Positions 23,118 through 36,501 of a stretch of DNA of 64,000 nt are shown in pieces. The stretch spans positions 62,001 through 126,000 of the forward strand of contig JAWZYV010013169.1 of assembly GCA_038373885.1 (NCBI GenBank). The letters run 5' to 3'. The DNA comes from Cheiracanthium punctorium (Eukaryota; Arthropoda; Arachnida; Araneae; Cheiracanthiidae). Both the position numbers and the translations under genes were made by a program. Within the stretch, counting starts at the first letter, position 1; every line of letters starts with the position of its first letter. The notes under the pieces are model-generated. The model did no database searches and was not told where the DNA came from. It worked only from the letters and a program-made list of their open reading frames with translations.

Positions 23118-23488
23118 GGCACACTTGGAGAAGATCGCCGCTCATCGGTGTGCTGAAAAGGTAACTTAAGTAGATCGCCGCACATCGGAGTGCGGGAAAG
23201 GCAACTTGAGTAGATCGCCGCACACCAGTGTGCTGGAAAGGCAACTTGAGTAGATCGTTGCACATCGAAGTGCTGAAAAGGCAACTTGAGTAGATCGCCT
23301 CACAACGGTGTGCTGGAAAAGCAACTTGAGTAGATCGCCGCACATCCTAGTGTTGAAAAGACAGATTGAGTAGATCGCCGCACATCGGTGGTACTTGAGA
23401 GGCAACTTGAGTAGATTGCCGCACAGTGGTGAGCTGGAAAGGCAACTTGAGTAGAAATCCGCAACTCGGTGGTGATTGAGAGGCACTA
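23118..23488 (+). repeat. 40-bp minisatellite, nine units
   Basis: TAGATCGCCG (or close variants) recurs at 23131, 23171, 23211, 23251, 23291, 23331, 23371, 23412 and 23452, a step of exactly 40 bp (41 once). A typical unit is GGCAACTTGAG, TAGATCGCCGCACATCGG, then TGTGCTGGAAA. The array is markedly GC-richer than its surroundings. Because 40 is not a multiple of three, all three minus-strand frames cycle through the same peptide words, which makes several medium-length open frames. I take these as by-products, not genes. Confidence 0.95.
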
Positions 23489-25480
23489 GTGGAGTCCTAA
23501 TGGTTAAAGCTACCTCCTTTCAGTTTCTTTCTTCATTTTCTTTGATAAAAGCAGCTTCAAATCTTCCCTTGCTCCATTGGTTAAATTTGCTCATTAACCA
23601 CTATATTTACTTTTATATTTTAGATAAACGATAGCAAAATCACAACTAATTTATATAATAATTCCTCTTATAAAAATAAAATGCTAATTTACTAATTACC
23701 CTTAACTATTTTACTCTTGGGAATTAAAAGTTAGCAAATTCATCTCAGCAGTTATTTGCTGATTGCCAAATAAATGTTGCTCCAACGTATAAATATATAT
23801 TAATGTCATAATTTTATAACCAGAATTTATAATTTATTTAGTTTCATTGATTTAGTAGGTTTTCGCGTGAAAATATCACCTATTATTGAGATTTTAAACG
23901 CAATTTTTTGTTCTTCCAGATACTCAATTTCTGAATAAATGGAAGATAATCCGAAAAGCTATTGATCCCTTTGCAGAAAATCAAGAGTTTATTAAGTTTA
24001 TATATATTATAACTTGGCACTGCATGCAGTTCTTTCGAACATGATTATAATAATTGCACTTTAAAAATTTTATTGTAAAAATGATGCATTACGTTCACCC
24101 CTCAAGGCATTATGCTTTCAGAATATACATAATTCACACAGTGTGATTCACACATAATTCACAATATTCTAGATATTTTGTTATTTTCCAGCTATTATAA
24201 TGATTTAGTTTACCACATTTGTTAAAGATGTGTTATGGCTACTTAACATTCAGGTCTTAAAGTTATAAAAACATTACAGTTCCTGACATAAGCATGTATT
24301 ATAAATTATTTTCAAATAACCCTAAATTGCAGATAATAACCATTTTGTCCATTCTACTCAAATAAAGTAAAGGTACCTTTGTAAACTGACTGACTTTAAA
24401 TTCCATTCTGTTTACCTTTTAAAACCGTGAAAACACCATAAACTTAAACTCGGCATGCCTAGAAAATTTCAAAAAGCATCTCATGCACGGATAAACCTCC
24501 TCTAGAGATAAATTAGCGAACTTTTTATCACCGATTTCACCGTTGTCACGTACGGTGCGTTCTGTAAAGCATCCAATCATGCGCCTTCAGCATTCTTGAT
24601 TGACATCATTCCTCACGCACCTGTGGTTGACGCTGAATTTATTCAAATTCAATGCGTTCCCAGCGATCGCAAATGGAACTATTTCGGAGATTTCCTGTTC
24701 AAACATCAGCCATAATCTCTGCTGACTGAGTCCTCCCAGACTCGATTTAATTTTCCCTTTACGCAACATTTTCTAATGTGCGGTAAAGTTGGAACACTCG
24801 GAAAAAATTCGGAGAATCTCCACCTGTAAATGTTCGTCTCTGTTACGGTCTGCATCAGCCTTTTCTTCGGAATGACTTTCGTGGCTGTTATGCTAATGGA
24901 AGGTTCTTCTGTGCGTCATAAAAATGGAGTTTTAAAAACACAGGACTGCACACATTTTTTCTTTGTTCTAATAACATCCGTTATAATAAAGCTTGGGGGA
25001 TTTACTCAGCGTTGTATAAACTAAATAATCAAGCTCGATGTTGAATAAGATACATAAAATTTTCCAAAGAGTATGCACAAAAATTAATGTTATCTTTGTG
25101 GACTATGCCAGTAGAATTTAAAATGTTTACGATTACTCTAATACTATTTCTATACTGTTTTACAGCTATGTTTCAGGGGAAATTGTTCTTGAAAATAGTT
25201 CAGGGGATACTAGAAAAGGGGAAGAAACATATTTCTTCTAAAGAGGCTTGATTATTATCATTTTGTAAAGAAAAGTTGAAATTTTGGGTATCAAGGACTG
25301 ATGAACCTGCCCTATCTCTATGCCCCTCTTTTTTTTCCCCAAATGGTGGACGCTTGCCATCCAGTCATTGGCCACTACCAAGGCCGAAAATATTGTCCAT
25401 TTTATTATGGGAGTACCTATTAGACATCCACGTTACCGCCGGTGGTAACGGATAATTTAACAACCAAGACCATACTGCGA
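23489..25480. other. No gene seen
   Basis: Mostly A+T-rich. A slightly GC-richer patch at 24460-24830 holds a 60-codon minus-strand frame (24769-24587) with mixed residues, but no family was recognised. Confidence 0.45.
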
Positions 25481-25486
25481 GTCGAA

Positions 25487-25912
25487 CCAACACTTCCTAG
25501 ATGTAGAAGGCCTAACAACTGACGCTTTGACGTCATCACTAGATCTTAAATGACAATATCACAGTTGTATCTTGAAAAAGTAGAGCTATTTAAAATTTCT
25601 TGTGGATGCTACGAATATTAGAAAATATCTTAAGTTAAAGGTAGAAATTAAAATACCTTTCTGAAACAAAATAACTCATTGTGATCTCTTTCTGTATCAT
25701 ATTATACAATTAGTGATGGCCAAAAATTGTCATTTCTCGTAAAATTAATTTTTTGTCTTAAATAATTAAAAAGTTTTATGATTGAGAAAATTCGCCACAA
25801 ATTTAAAATAGATATGCACTTTGTGGAAGTAAAACAGTGATGACGTAATTTAAAATCTAGCGATGACGTCGAAGCTTCAGTTGTAAAGCTTTCTAGAAAG
25901 TGTTGATCGAAC
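25487..25912. repeat. Inverted repeat with ~75-bp arms
   Basis: The left arm (25487-25562) includes CCAACACTTCCTAGATG, TTTGACGTCATCACTAGATC and TTAAATGAC. The right arm (25833-25912) reverse-complements to TCAACACTTTCTAGAAAG, TTCGACGTCATCGCTAGATT and TTAAATTACG. The outer part of both arms carries GTTCGA-type words as in a tRNA B box, so the arms may be two opposed copies of a tRNA-derived SINE, or a MITE. Spacer about 270 bp. Confidence 0.72.
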
Positions 25913-25944
25913 CCCAGCCCACAATTATAGAGATGGTGCGTCAC

Positions 25945-27530
25945 TCTCTACGATTATGGGCCTCATAGTCAAAGGTCATAGTCAAGGGTCATAGTCAAAG
26001 AATGAACGACTTAACTCTTTTTAGGATCTCAAAACTTTTTACGGAGAAAGTGCTGCTAGACTTTGCATACTTTTTTTTACAAAAAGGGATGTTTTTGATG
26101 GAGTGTTTCACTACCCGACCCAAGAATTAGTGGTTTAATTGGGGCATAATAATGTTTTATGCGATCAATTCGTGAAACAATGTGATAGGTGATCAAGGCG
26201 ATCACTCGTTAAGTCCGCTGCATTAATTGCATTTTAGAAATAAAACGACAAATGGCGGCTCTGTCAAGTTTTCCCTTTTTATTTGTTGAAATGCCTGATA
26301 ATTTTCTACGTTTTCTCCTATTCTTTATGCAAATGAGACGAAGCTTACCATAAAGTAAATTCAGGATTCCCTGTGTAACGAAATAGGCCAAAATAGCTCA
26401 GAGAATGTTAGAGTTGCCTGGTAAAAGTCTTCTTGTATGATAGAAGGTCAGTAATATTATACAATAATTAATAATGGTGATATTAAACGTAAAATTTTCA
26501 TCGAAATAAAAATTTTGTTAGCATATTAAGTATTTCTATGATAATGATTTTTTACACTTTTAAATGTTTTAAAATGTAGCAGTGATGTTTACCAATAAGC
26601 AATTTTTAAAACAACTTGAAGTATTTTATCGTTCTCTACTATTCTCTAAAAGACCAAAAATAATTACATGCGTAACTAATTCTGTACCAAAGAGAAATAG
26701 CTATTGGAAATAAAACAGTTCCTTTAAAATTTCCCAAGGTATATATCCATTCAGAGAAAAAAATAGCCTTGTCAGAATTCTTAATGTATTACATTTAGGG
26801 AGGAGGGGGGGATATTACTTTGCTTCTGTTTATTATTCTAAATCTCTGAACTTCACTATCAAATCAGAAAGGTAGTTTTGAAAACCGCGTTTCTTACATT
26901 TTTAATCACTTTCATTAACACAGGGATTTAAATTTGAGAAAATTGTTACGAAAGGATTTTAAAAATAAACACAATGTGTGTTTTTAACCGTTCAATTTAA
27001 TTTTCCATGCGTAAAATAATCCTAACATGGTCTTATTTTCATATAACTTTGATTAAGCATTCAGATATTTTAAGATTTACCAGACACGTTTTTTGCATTC
27101 TCCAACAAAACTTAGATGTGTTTAAGATTGTAGTTTGTTTCTGTGCCGATTCATCCATCCGTCTGCCTTTGCTCTAACTTTCGCATGCATGCATTGATTG
27201 ACAAGATGACAAGTTTATGAATGACGTTTTCACGCAATATGACGTATACTCAGTTACAAATAGTGTCACATTTATACTCTTTAACAGGAACACACAAAAA
27301 GAATTCCAAGCCTATAGGTGTCATTTTTTTAAAAATGTGTTGATTAATTTTAAATAGAGCAAAATTAACATATTTTATTCAAATTTACTTTTAAAATGTC
27401 TTCATCGAAAATCGTGTGTAGCATAAATTTGATATCAATACTATAAGTAGGAGCAAATTACTATGCATTATAGGGTTTGGAAGCACTCTGGATCATTAGG
27501 GTAATAACAACCATTAAGGTATGTGATTGA
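25945..27530. other. No gene seen
   Basis: A+T-rich spacer. A short triplicated GTCAAAGGTCATA-like phrase lies at 25968-26000. Confidence 0.5.
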
Positions 27531-27538
27531 ATTTTGGC

Positions 27539-27970
27539 GACTTTAATCTATTTCAAAGACAATAAAATCAGTATTTAATACATATAATGATTTTTCACAG
27601 CGACTTTCCATTGAAAAGGGTGAACGTAGTCTTACATTGTATTTTAGAGACTTTAATCTATTTCAAAGTCAGTAAAATAAGTATAAAATACATTACAATG
27701 ATTTTTCACAGTGACTTTCCTTTGAAAATTTTAACGTAGTCTTACATTGCATTTTAGAGACTTCTAGAGAATCTATTTCAAAGACAGTAAAATAAGTATA
27801 TAATACATTACAATGATTTTTCACAGTGACTTTCCTTTGAAAATGTTAATAGTCTTACATTGCATTTTAGAGACTTTAATCTATTTCAAAGACAGTAAAA
27901 TAAGTATATAATACATTACAATGATTTTTCACAGCGACTTTCCATTGAAAAAGGTGAAATTAGTCTTAAA
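27539..27970 (+). repeat. Tandem repeat, four units of about 110 bp
   Basis: Units start GACTTTAATCTATTTCAAAG at 27539, 27649, 27759 (with an 8-bp insert) and 27872. Each contains AATGATTTTTCACAG, GACTTTCC and TAGTCTTACATTG. The two inner units are most alike; the last decays after TTAGTCTTA near 27968. Confidence 0.93.
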
Positions 27971-30900
27971 CAAGGGGCCGAAAGTTTGCATACATCTAAA
28001 TAGTCAGAAGGGAGATAGAAAAACAAAATTTACGTTGGGGGGTGGGTGTTTCTTTAATTATTTATGTGCAATTTCGTTTGTGCACAAAGCCAGCGTATTT
28101 GAAAGCGTTTTATGTTAGATACTTTTGGCATTATTAATTTTATTTCTTTAACGTCTTTCACTGAATTCTCGTACAGGAAAATCTGTGACTTACAATTCAA
28201 ATTTATTAAACAAAGATGAATAATTCTTTATACCATGATTTTCGGATTCAAAATATAATTGATGGTACTATCGTACTTGTAAAAATACAAAATCAAATCA
28301 AATGATTCTGGAAACATGAATATAATATTTTAAAGAGTATTTTTTACATGTTACAGGAAGGCACCAGATGTGAGTAAAACGATCTTAAAAATCTAATGTA
28401 AAATTTCCCCTCGATTATGTTTTGTGACTTTAAAATTAAAAAAGAAACGACTTTTTTTCTGAAGTTGAATTTGTGAAAAGGCTTTCGGAACATGAAAATC
28501 AGGAATTAAAATGAGATAAAACTTGATAAATGGGAATAACATAGTATAAAAATATAAACAGTTTTAGACCACCGTAATGGGAAAATAGTAGCTCGCACTT
28601 TTTTCCACCGTTCAAAACCCCTGTCTTTAAAATATATTATTTTACATTCAGGAAAAATAAACTTGGGGTTTTCCGAAGGTTTAGTTAGCATATGATGTTT
28701 AATACATTAGGATGTTAGACATTTCTCCAGAGATTGCTATCAAGATTTAAAATTTGTTCGGCTATCCCAAATAACATCAGTAAGGCTTTTTTTTAAACTC
28801 TTTTTAAAAAAGCACATCTTTGTAATTTAGATTCATTCTACAGCAAAAACATGATGTTGAGGAAAGTCTTGTACCGATTGAGATGTTAAAAGGAAAATAT
28901 GCTTAAAATGTTCAAAAATAATATCGTGGAATGCTTTAGTGTCCTGGATCAAACTTCAGTTTTTGAAAATCAATTCGAATATAGGTAAAAAGATATTGTT
29001 TTAAATCAAAATAATATTTATCTCCAGATAAACATATATATATATATATCTTTACTATTCTTTTAAAATAGTATTTGGAAAAATTATGTCGTGTTTTATG
29101 GTCTTATTTTAGGTTATGCAGAATACTAAAATTTTCAATCCAGCACATATATATTAAAGTTTGAAGGGTTTTTAATCTATTTTAGTAAAAACACTGTTTC
29201 TTTTTAAATGTAGTGCTGGTATATTTTGTCAAAATTAATGCAATAACCATTACACTTATAAATTGTTTTACATAAACTACTACTTGGTTTCATTTATCAT
29301 ACAAGTTTATTTTGCTATCGACCAAAGATAGCATCGTTTACTTTTTGTTATTTCCAACACACAAAAATGTACGCAGAAACGAAATTCTTCCATTTTGTCT
29401 CTGCAACAATGATAGGGAGCACGTTAGACCTGGGTTCAAGGAACGTTTCAAACTCAATAACAAATATCGCCCCTCATGCATACGCCACTTACTAAATAGA
29501 CAGGAACTTAAAGAATAGCAACAGACCTCAACAAGAAACATCTAAAACAAACGACATTTGAACTGTGCTATCCGTTCATATATAGCTATTGTTAAGATAT
29601 ATAACCATCTCGGTTTCCATGTGTCGCATTTGATACAAGCAATCTAAAACGCTTGATTAATTATTTTCTTTATAAAATGTTGATTAAAAAATTTAAAGTT
29701 GTATGAAAGAATGAAAGTTCTGCACAGATGTTTTCACTGACAGATAGAAGAATGAACTCCTCAGATCTTTTTTTTTTTTGTTGTTTGTTTTGTTTACAGT
29801 CGTTTGCAACTACACAAAATATATGTTCAAATATAAATCAAATTTCCTAAGTTCAACTGTGATTTTTTTTTCAATAAATCTGTGTAGCTGAAAAAAACTT
29901 TTAGGACATAATTTGCCTCTAAAAGTTTCTCGATACCCTTCGTTTACGGGGGATATCAAACCTTTGCTACTGAAACAAAGATAAAAAGCTTGGTTTTTAT
30001 TCGAAAAATTATTTGAAAATGCGTATTGCTTCTTGTTATCTTGTTTTCAAATTCAGTGTGTTTTTCAAAAATTGTTCATGAGATTTTTGTTTAATATGAA
30101 ATGTCAAATTGATAAGGAATTTGAGACGGGTAATTTATTTTATTTTTATTTTTTTACTTATAGCATTTCATGTTTAGGCATAAATCTGGAACTTACTTTT
30201 CAGAGTTACAGCTGTTAACTTTTTATTTATGCTTTATTTTAATTATCGGTTCAAAAAAATAGGTAAATTCTTCATACTCTTCATTTACTAATATTTGACA
30301 CTTGGAAAATTTGCATTCAGTTTTCAATTGCTTTCTTTTTTCATTATGCTTTTTTCATAACCACAGTTTCATAAATAGGAAATTTGAAGTTTCCATAAAT
30401 ACAAAAAATTCTTGGAAGTTTCCAAAACCGACTTTTTAAACGCAACATTCATAAAGTCAAAAAATTAAATTAAATAAACAACAACTTTTTTCTTTTCAAA
30501 ACATCTTTCATAATTAACCTAGTCGGATCGAATTCCAGAAGCATACCACTTACACATGTTACATAAGTGGAACTTGCTAGTTTATTCTCGGAAAAATATT
30601 TCAAATGAACGATAAAAAATTAAAATAAACATAACACATAAGCATTAAAATAAACACAAACACAATACGCAAACAAATAATTCATTTTAAACAAGATCAT
30701 GTGAAAACGAAAACATATTTCCCTTTCATTTGAACGGTAAAATTTTAAATTCTCAAAAGAAGAACTTCGAAAAAAATACTAAAGAGAAACGAGTAAATAC
30801 ATAAATATTATGCATGCATCACTGAATACAACGATGCATACAGAATGTCGTAATAAGAAACGAAAAAAAATATTTTTTTCAAGACGTCTTGTTCGTTGAA

Positions 30901-31681
30901 ATGTAAAATATTTTTTGGGAAGAGTAAAGTGTAGAGAAGAATTCGAGTGAATTAACGAAAAGAAATTATTGAAGAGTTTGTAACATGTATCTGATGGATG
31001 ATTTCCCTTTTCACTCTTTTCTCTGTTAAAGCAAAACAAAAAGAGGAAAAATCTTGCTCTTTCAAAACCACATTCAGAAATTATTTGTCGGATTGTTTGT
31101 TTTTGCATGTTTTAGCAATTGCGCAAATCAGAAACTTGTAAAATGATTTTGACATTTACATTTATCTATTTTTTGCTATCTATTCTTTGTTTGTCTTAAA
31201 AAATATCTTATTTAGAAATTAAAGACTCAATTCCATGGCATAATTCACCCAAAAAAAAATATTTTTTAAATTTTATAAAATTGTAAAATAATACCCATCA
31301 TTATTTCACTCTTTTTCAAATCAAATAGTTAAAATTTTACATTTTTCAATGCGTTGCTCTAGACAAAAGAGACTTTTTCCAACTTCTCAAATTAATAACA
31401 TACTGTTTCTAATTAAAAGTTATTAGAAACTTTATCGTAATATAAGTGTAGACTTTCTACCTTAAACGAAAAAAATAACGTTAAAATTGAAAATGTGGTG
31501 ATATAAAAGAATCTGAAATAATTTCTTAAGCATTTTAAAGTAACACGTTACGTAAATTTTAACTGGGTTATGTAGTAGCTCAAGGCCGTACCCCCAAAAC
31601 TTTCCGGCACATATTTTACGATTTGTAGAATTGTATTGAAAAAAAACTACCAAGCGCACACTCATTGAAACATAAAACTTG

Positions 31682-31714
<33 letters not shown>

Positions 31715-32015
31715 CACCCTCCACGAATTTTATCAAACCAAAATAGAGAAAAAATGAATATATTTTTGTATAATAAATTTCCAATTCAGTTCAAATCCTG
31801 GAGACGATTTTCCTTAAAACATTTTAATTTTTTTATCACGTTCATTGAATACAACTATTATTCAATGAACATTTGGTCTTAAGTTTTTGTTTGTTGTAAT
31901 TCTATTGAAGACAGTTTCTATTTTAATGACTATGTCATTTTATCTCTCACCCCCTTTATTGAAAATTGACCGAAAAATGTGTCCCAAAAATGCGACATAA
32001 AAGTATGCGACATTA
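27971..32015. other. No gene seen; long A+T-rich stretch
   Basis: Only the CA microsatellite at 31682-31717 and a TA run at 29033-29050 stand out. A 109-codon minus-strand frame at 31108-30779 is Phe/Lys/Asn-rich and looks compositional. Confidence 0.5.
31682..31717 (+). repeat. CA microsatellite with one G interruption
   Basis: Alternating AC run with a single G replacing A near 31708. Confidence 0.95.
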
Positions 32016-32019
32016 TTTT

Positions 32020-32202
32020 ACATATATATAAATACTATTAGTTCACAACAGCTTTAATCTATTGTTACAATATTTCGTAAGCTGTAGAATATGCATCATA
32101 TGTATTTTTTTACATATATTTAAATACTATTAGTTCACAACAGCTTCAATCTATTGTTAAACTATTTCGTAAGCTGTAAAATATGCATCACATGTATTTT
32201 TC
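32020..32202 (+). repeat. 92-bp tandem duplication
   Basis: ACATATATATAAATACTATT at 32020 and ACATATATTTAAATACTATT at 32112 each continue through TTCACAACAGCTT, ATTTCGTAAGCTGTA and AATATGCATCA. The two units differ at only a few bases. Confidence 0.93.
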
Positions 32203-33082
32203 TATAAATAGGTTACAATCATAAAAATTTCAACATAGGGTTACCAGGCGAAATACACGAAAGATGAGATAAATTGACATAGTGGACTAATATCGTTTTA
32301 ATATGGCAATAATGAAACTAAAAAATTAGGAGGGGTTCAGGGGGTCTCGTTTATTTTTTATAGACTATAAAGTGACTTCATATTTATTGAATTCAAAGTA
32401 CTTATTATTTTGGTTCTTTTATGCAACAGAATTAAATATTCCTCTGTATCCCAGAAGAATAAAATTAAACTGCAGCTTCAGAGTTTTTATTGCGCTTTTT
32501 GTGAACCTCTACATTTTCATTTCTCGGAGTTTTACCTTACATAATGATGGGCGTATGATTCAAATCTTTTCAGGAGGTCTTATTTCATCATTCACAAAAC
32601 ACTCGAATTTACTAAACTGGTATTTTACGATGGAAAAGTGTAATACTCTCCGTAAGTGCGATGAAATGTTTGAGTGCACAAAATTTATCTTCTTTATTCG
32701 AGAGAATGGGGGGAAATTCGTCTCGGTAAGAACTCTCGAGGGGGACATGAGAACAAAATATTTTCTTTCGGTTTCACTAGATTTTATTTTTACTTTTTTT
32801 AGTGCGTTAGGAGAATAAACTAAGGTTTTCTATCAAATTAAGTCGTTTATGTCAGAGGTATATGGCTGAGTGAAATAAACGCCTGTCGTTTCATTAATGA
32901 GTTTTGAAAATGATGCAACTGATAAAATTGTTTGAAATAGCCGCTTGAAGAAACCCGTGAGTCGCAAAATTTTGAGGGAACCAATAGGAACTGTAGAACC
33001 AGGGCCCTTACTAAAAGGGGAGTGGGAGACATTGACACATTCTGTTACATTTTGCAAAATTAGAAACCAGTTGGCAAACTTC

Positions 33083-33122
<40 letters not shown>

Positions 33123-35020
33123 CTATAATTCCCTTTTTATTTCTGATAGATTTTTCAAAAGTAGCTTAATACGAAATATCATTAATCTTATTTTTTTAAA
33201 GCACTATTACATTATGTATTAGTAATAGACTAGAAATGATTTTGAAACTAAGTTGGAAAGCCTGTAAATCTCCCTTTTCGTTCTATCAAAAACTAGCAAT
33301 TTTGGCAAAATTACTAACTTGTTGCAAAATTTTAAGTTAAAAGCTATTATTTTTTTCGATTCCTGATAGACTTGGTAAAGTTACCCAAACATAATTGATA
33401 CAATTTTTTTTTAAGTTGGTAAAAACCGATATTTGACTTGGCAGTTTAAGGACCTTCCCCCCACCCCTAATTCTCCATAAAAAAAAAAGTTTTATCAATG
33501 GCCCTGTGTACAAAACAGAAATAAATACATTTTCAAGGACTTGTTTGGGTTTATTATAATGATTGGGGTATACCGAGCGTCGAACTAACGAATTAACACT
33601 TGAGGCAATCTTGCACGTCATTGTTTTCAAAGACGTGGTGAACATTTGAACGATATTTTGTTTAGAACATAACTTCAAAGGCTGAGTCAAGTTCAAAATA
33701 AAGCACCATTCACTTTAATAAGTTGAAATTCTTTTCTTTGGGGGTATTAGCCTTAATTAAAGACTTTTTAACCTTAAATTAGCAGAAAAAGTAGTGCTTA
33801 AGTTAGCTGAATGAAATGAAATAAAGCCTATAAAGTATGTTTAAAGAATTTTTAATTGCTGTATTACACCATTCAATAAATAATCTCAGTATAAATCTAT
33901 TAAGATAATCGTTCAATTTAATAATAGATATGAACATGAATACCTCTTGATTTTATGGGTTTGACTGGTTTTGAATCTTTCTAGTTCATATTTTCAGGTG
34001 TCTGCATCTAAGTTTTTAAAAAACCACATTTAACCCAAGTGCATATGCTTCTATAAATTATGTAACAAATCTTGCTCAAATTATTACTTTTGAAAGATGT
34101 CAAGTTACTAACATAATTTTAATTTTATGACCCAGTTATATAATTAATCGAATATGAGATATTCCGGTATTTTGTCATCGTGACTGCCAGAAAATATGCA
34201 ATTAAATTTCTGATATTTTCTGTCAAAAAATATTAAGTAATACTAATAAAAATGCTTTCGAATTAAATATTAATTAAGGTGATTTCTGTGAGATTAATTG
34301 CAGTTTCTGCTACCATATGATAATTTTGAAGTTTGTTGCATTTTCATTAAAATTCAATCAGTTTCCGAATACCCATAAGCCTAAGTTTTTTCATGGAAGT
34401 AATTTACATCTCAATGCGTAGAATATTGGAAGAATTTATATTCGCTGTTCTTGGCCGTGCTTATTTTATTAAATAGTTTAAATAGGAAAGTAAATGTAAA
34501 ATGTCTCAAGATAGGGAGAAAAGCAAGTAAAAATGTTAATTTATAAAATATTTCTGAAATTAAGATGTTTGAGACTAATAGTTAATATGACTTACAAGGA
34601 GTCAATCAATCTTAAATTCTTGTAAGATGTCGTTTGGAAAAATATGTTGCAACTGCAAATGTTCCGGAAGCTTTCTACAGTTAGACAAGATTCGGTTTAA
34701 AATTATGTTAATGTTGTCGTAATTATGTTAAATAAGTCGTCTTCTGGTGAAATATACATTTTTATATTTATGCTATGTAATGAATTGAACATAAATTTCG
34801 CAAGTGACTGCTCCTATAAGACTCCGTTTATTTCTAAATTAGTCATGAAATATTTATAACTGACTATGCAATAAATGATCTTGTAAAATAGTTTCATATT
34901 ATCTCTGATTTCAAACATTTTAACTCTAACTCTAACTTCGGTAGTTACGTCGTGAAAAACCGTCTTATGTCAGCCCTTTCACTACTGGTGGCAAAAAAAA
35001 TGTATTTAAAGTGGTCCTAA
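32203..35020. other. No gene seen; includes a 29-A run
   Basis: A 148-codon plus-strand frame (32372-32818) has no motif I recognise and is Phe/Ile/Ser-rich. A pure A run of 29 lies at 33085-33113, but I found no retroposed body attached to it. Confidence 0.45.
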
Positions 35021-35026
35021 CGCTGG

Positions 35027-35090
35027 AAAAATGCAGCCTCTGCCATCGATTCATTTAACTAAGACTTTTCTGACGCAGCTGTTATTAAAA
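35027..35090 (+). repeat. Diverged fragment of the piggyBac-like element core
   Basis: TGGAAAAATGCAGCCTCTGC and CATCGATTCATTTAACTAAG, then TCTGACGCAGCTG, match in order parts of 36533-36645 (GCAGCCGTTGCCATCACTCG, ACTTAACTA, TTTGACGCAGCTG) with an internal deletion. It is likely an old relative. Confidence 0.45.
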
Positions 35091-35094
35091 CATA

Positions 35095-36500
35095 TCATTT
35101 TGCATTCTGGCAACATTGGATCTTGTTTAACTCATTCAATGTTTACTATGATCTAAACAAGTTCAACTTGTTTTTCAAGGATAAATATTAGATTATGACT
35201 AAAATGAGACAGCTTCTGGTATGCATTATCATGCTTGAAGACAAAAACAAAGCATTCAGTATTTGTAGTTTTGCATCCGTCTGAATTTTACCAGTTCGAG
35301 GTTACCAATATGCGTAGAAAGTCAATAGAAGTAATTTTGCAAGTTTCGATAACCAGCATTTTCAAAATAATCCCCTATACATATACGTTTTGCAATTCAA
35401 TGTATATGTATAGTGATTGTCTCATAAATGGTAACTGCTATAATATTACTGTCAGACACTGAATAATGAAAATGCCAAAATCATGAACAGTTTTTAAATT
35501 CGTTCGAAGCTCTTGAAAAGGGAGCTCGGAAAATCACAATTCATATTTTCTCTAATGAACTGTCTTAATTGATTGAGCCCCTATCGAGATTATAGAGCAC
35601 ACAATAATGCATTAAATTATTTTGGATCTGTTTATTTAAAAAAACTGGTGCTTAAATATAAATGTAGAAATAACTTATATTTTGCTTAATGCTGATTTCA
35701 TCCTATTACATATTATATCTGCCCGCTTTTAATACTACTCTTATATGAAAGCAAAAACAAAATGTGTCTGGGGTAAAAATTTATGGAATTATTCAGCGGA
35801 TAGTGACATCCTTAACTTATAGTGAGATTTCGACTTGAAATTAAAATATCGCTAACTACACTATTAAGATTAAGACCAAAAGGAAAAAGAATCTCTTCTA
35901 AAATGTCCTTTACATGATAGTGTTTTCTTGCATGCAAAAACTTTAAAAAATGTATAATGTGAACACATAATTTTTTATTTCTGTGCAAATACAGACACTG
36001 AAGATAATTCTTTCTCGAAGTACTATCACCCATGAAAAAGCTTATTAAACGTTATTCATGCCATCAAAACTTGCGTATCGATAGAAAAACGCTTCTTTTC
36101 TCGTTTGAAGAGTCGGTCCCAAAACATAAATCATTGTTTAAGGCCAAGAGGAACAGTTCAAGCTTCACCCTTGTCACTTTGAGGAAAAACAGCTCTTCGC
36201 CCTTAACATATTCATGAAAACACTTGAAAAATACTCCTGCGGAGTTTCAACACATCAGAAGCGCACTCAATACATCTTCAGGATTTGCAACGAAGGCAAG
36301 AAGAAGGGAACAAAAAAAAAGAAGGAAAACTTTTCAAAATCTCGTCATTCTTCGGGCATTTGTCATGATTTAGTTGTCAAAAGGGAACCAGCGTGTTGTG
36401 GAGAGAACAAATGCACGTCGAAAAATCGTCGAAATAATTTACTCGCTCAAAGGACGGAATTATTGCAGAAAAATTTATTTTTGGTTACTTTTATCTAGTT
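35095..36500. other. No gene seen
   Basis: Several 60-95-codon frames overlap on both strands between 35812 and 36498. None shows a recognisable domain or intron signals. Confidence 0.45.
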
Positions 36501-36501
36501 T

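Noticed and set aside
23068..23486. Overlapping 60-106-codon minus-strand frames with repeated peptide words
   Set aside because: They come from a 40-bp minisatellite read in three frames; there is no start context, domain or conservation signal.
32372..32818. Longest non-transposon frame on the plus strand (148 codons)
   Set aside because: No recognisable motif, biased to Phe/Ile/Ser/Lys, and overlapped by a minus-strand frame; most likely chance.
33085..33113. 29-base A run as the tail of a retroposed sequence
   Set aside because: No target duplication and no SINE, LINE or processed-gene body upstream could be recognised.
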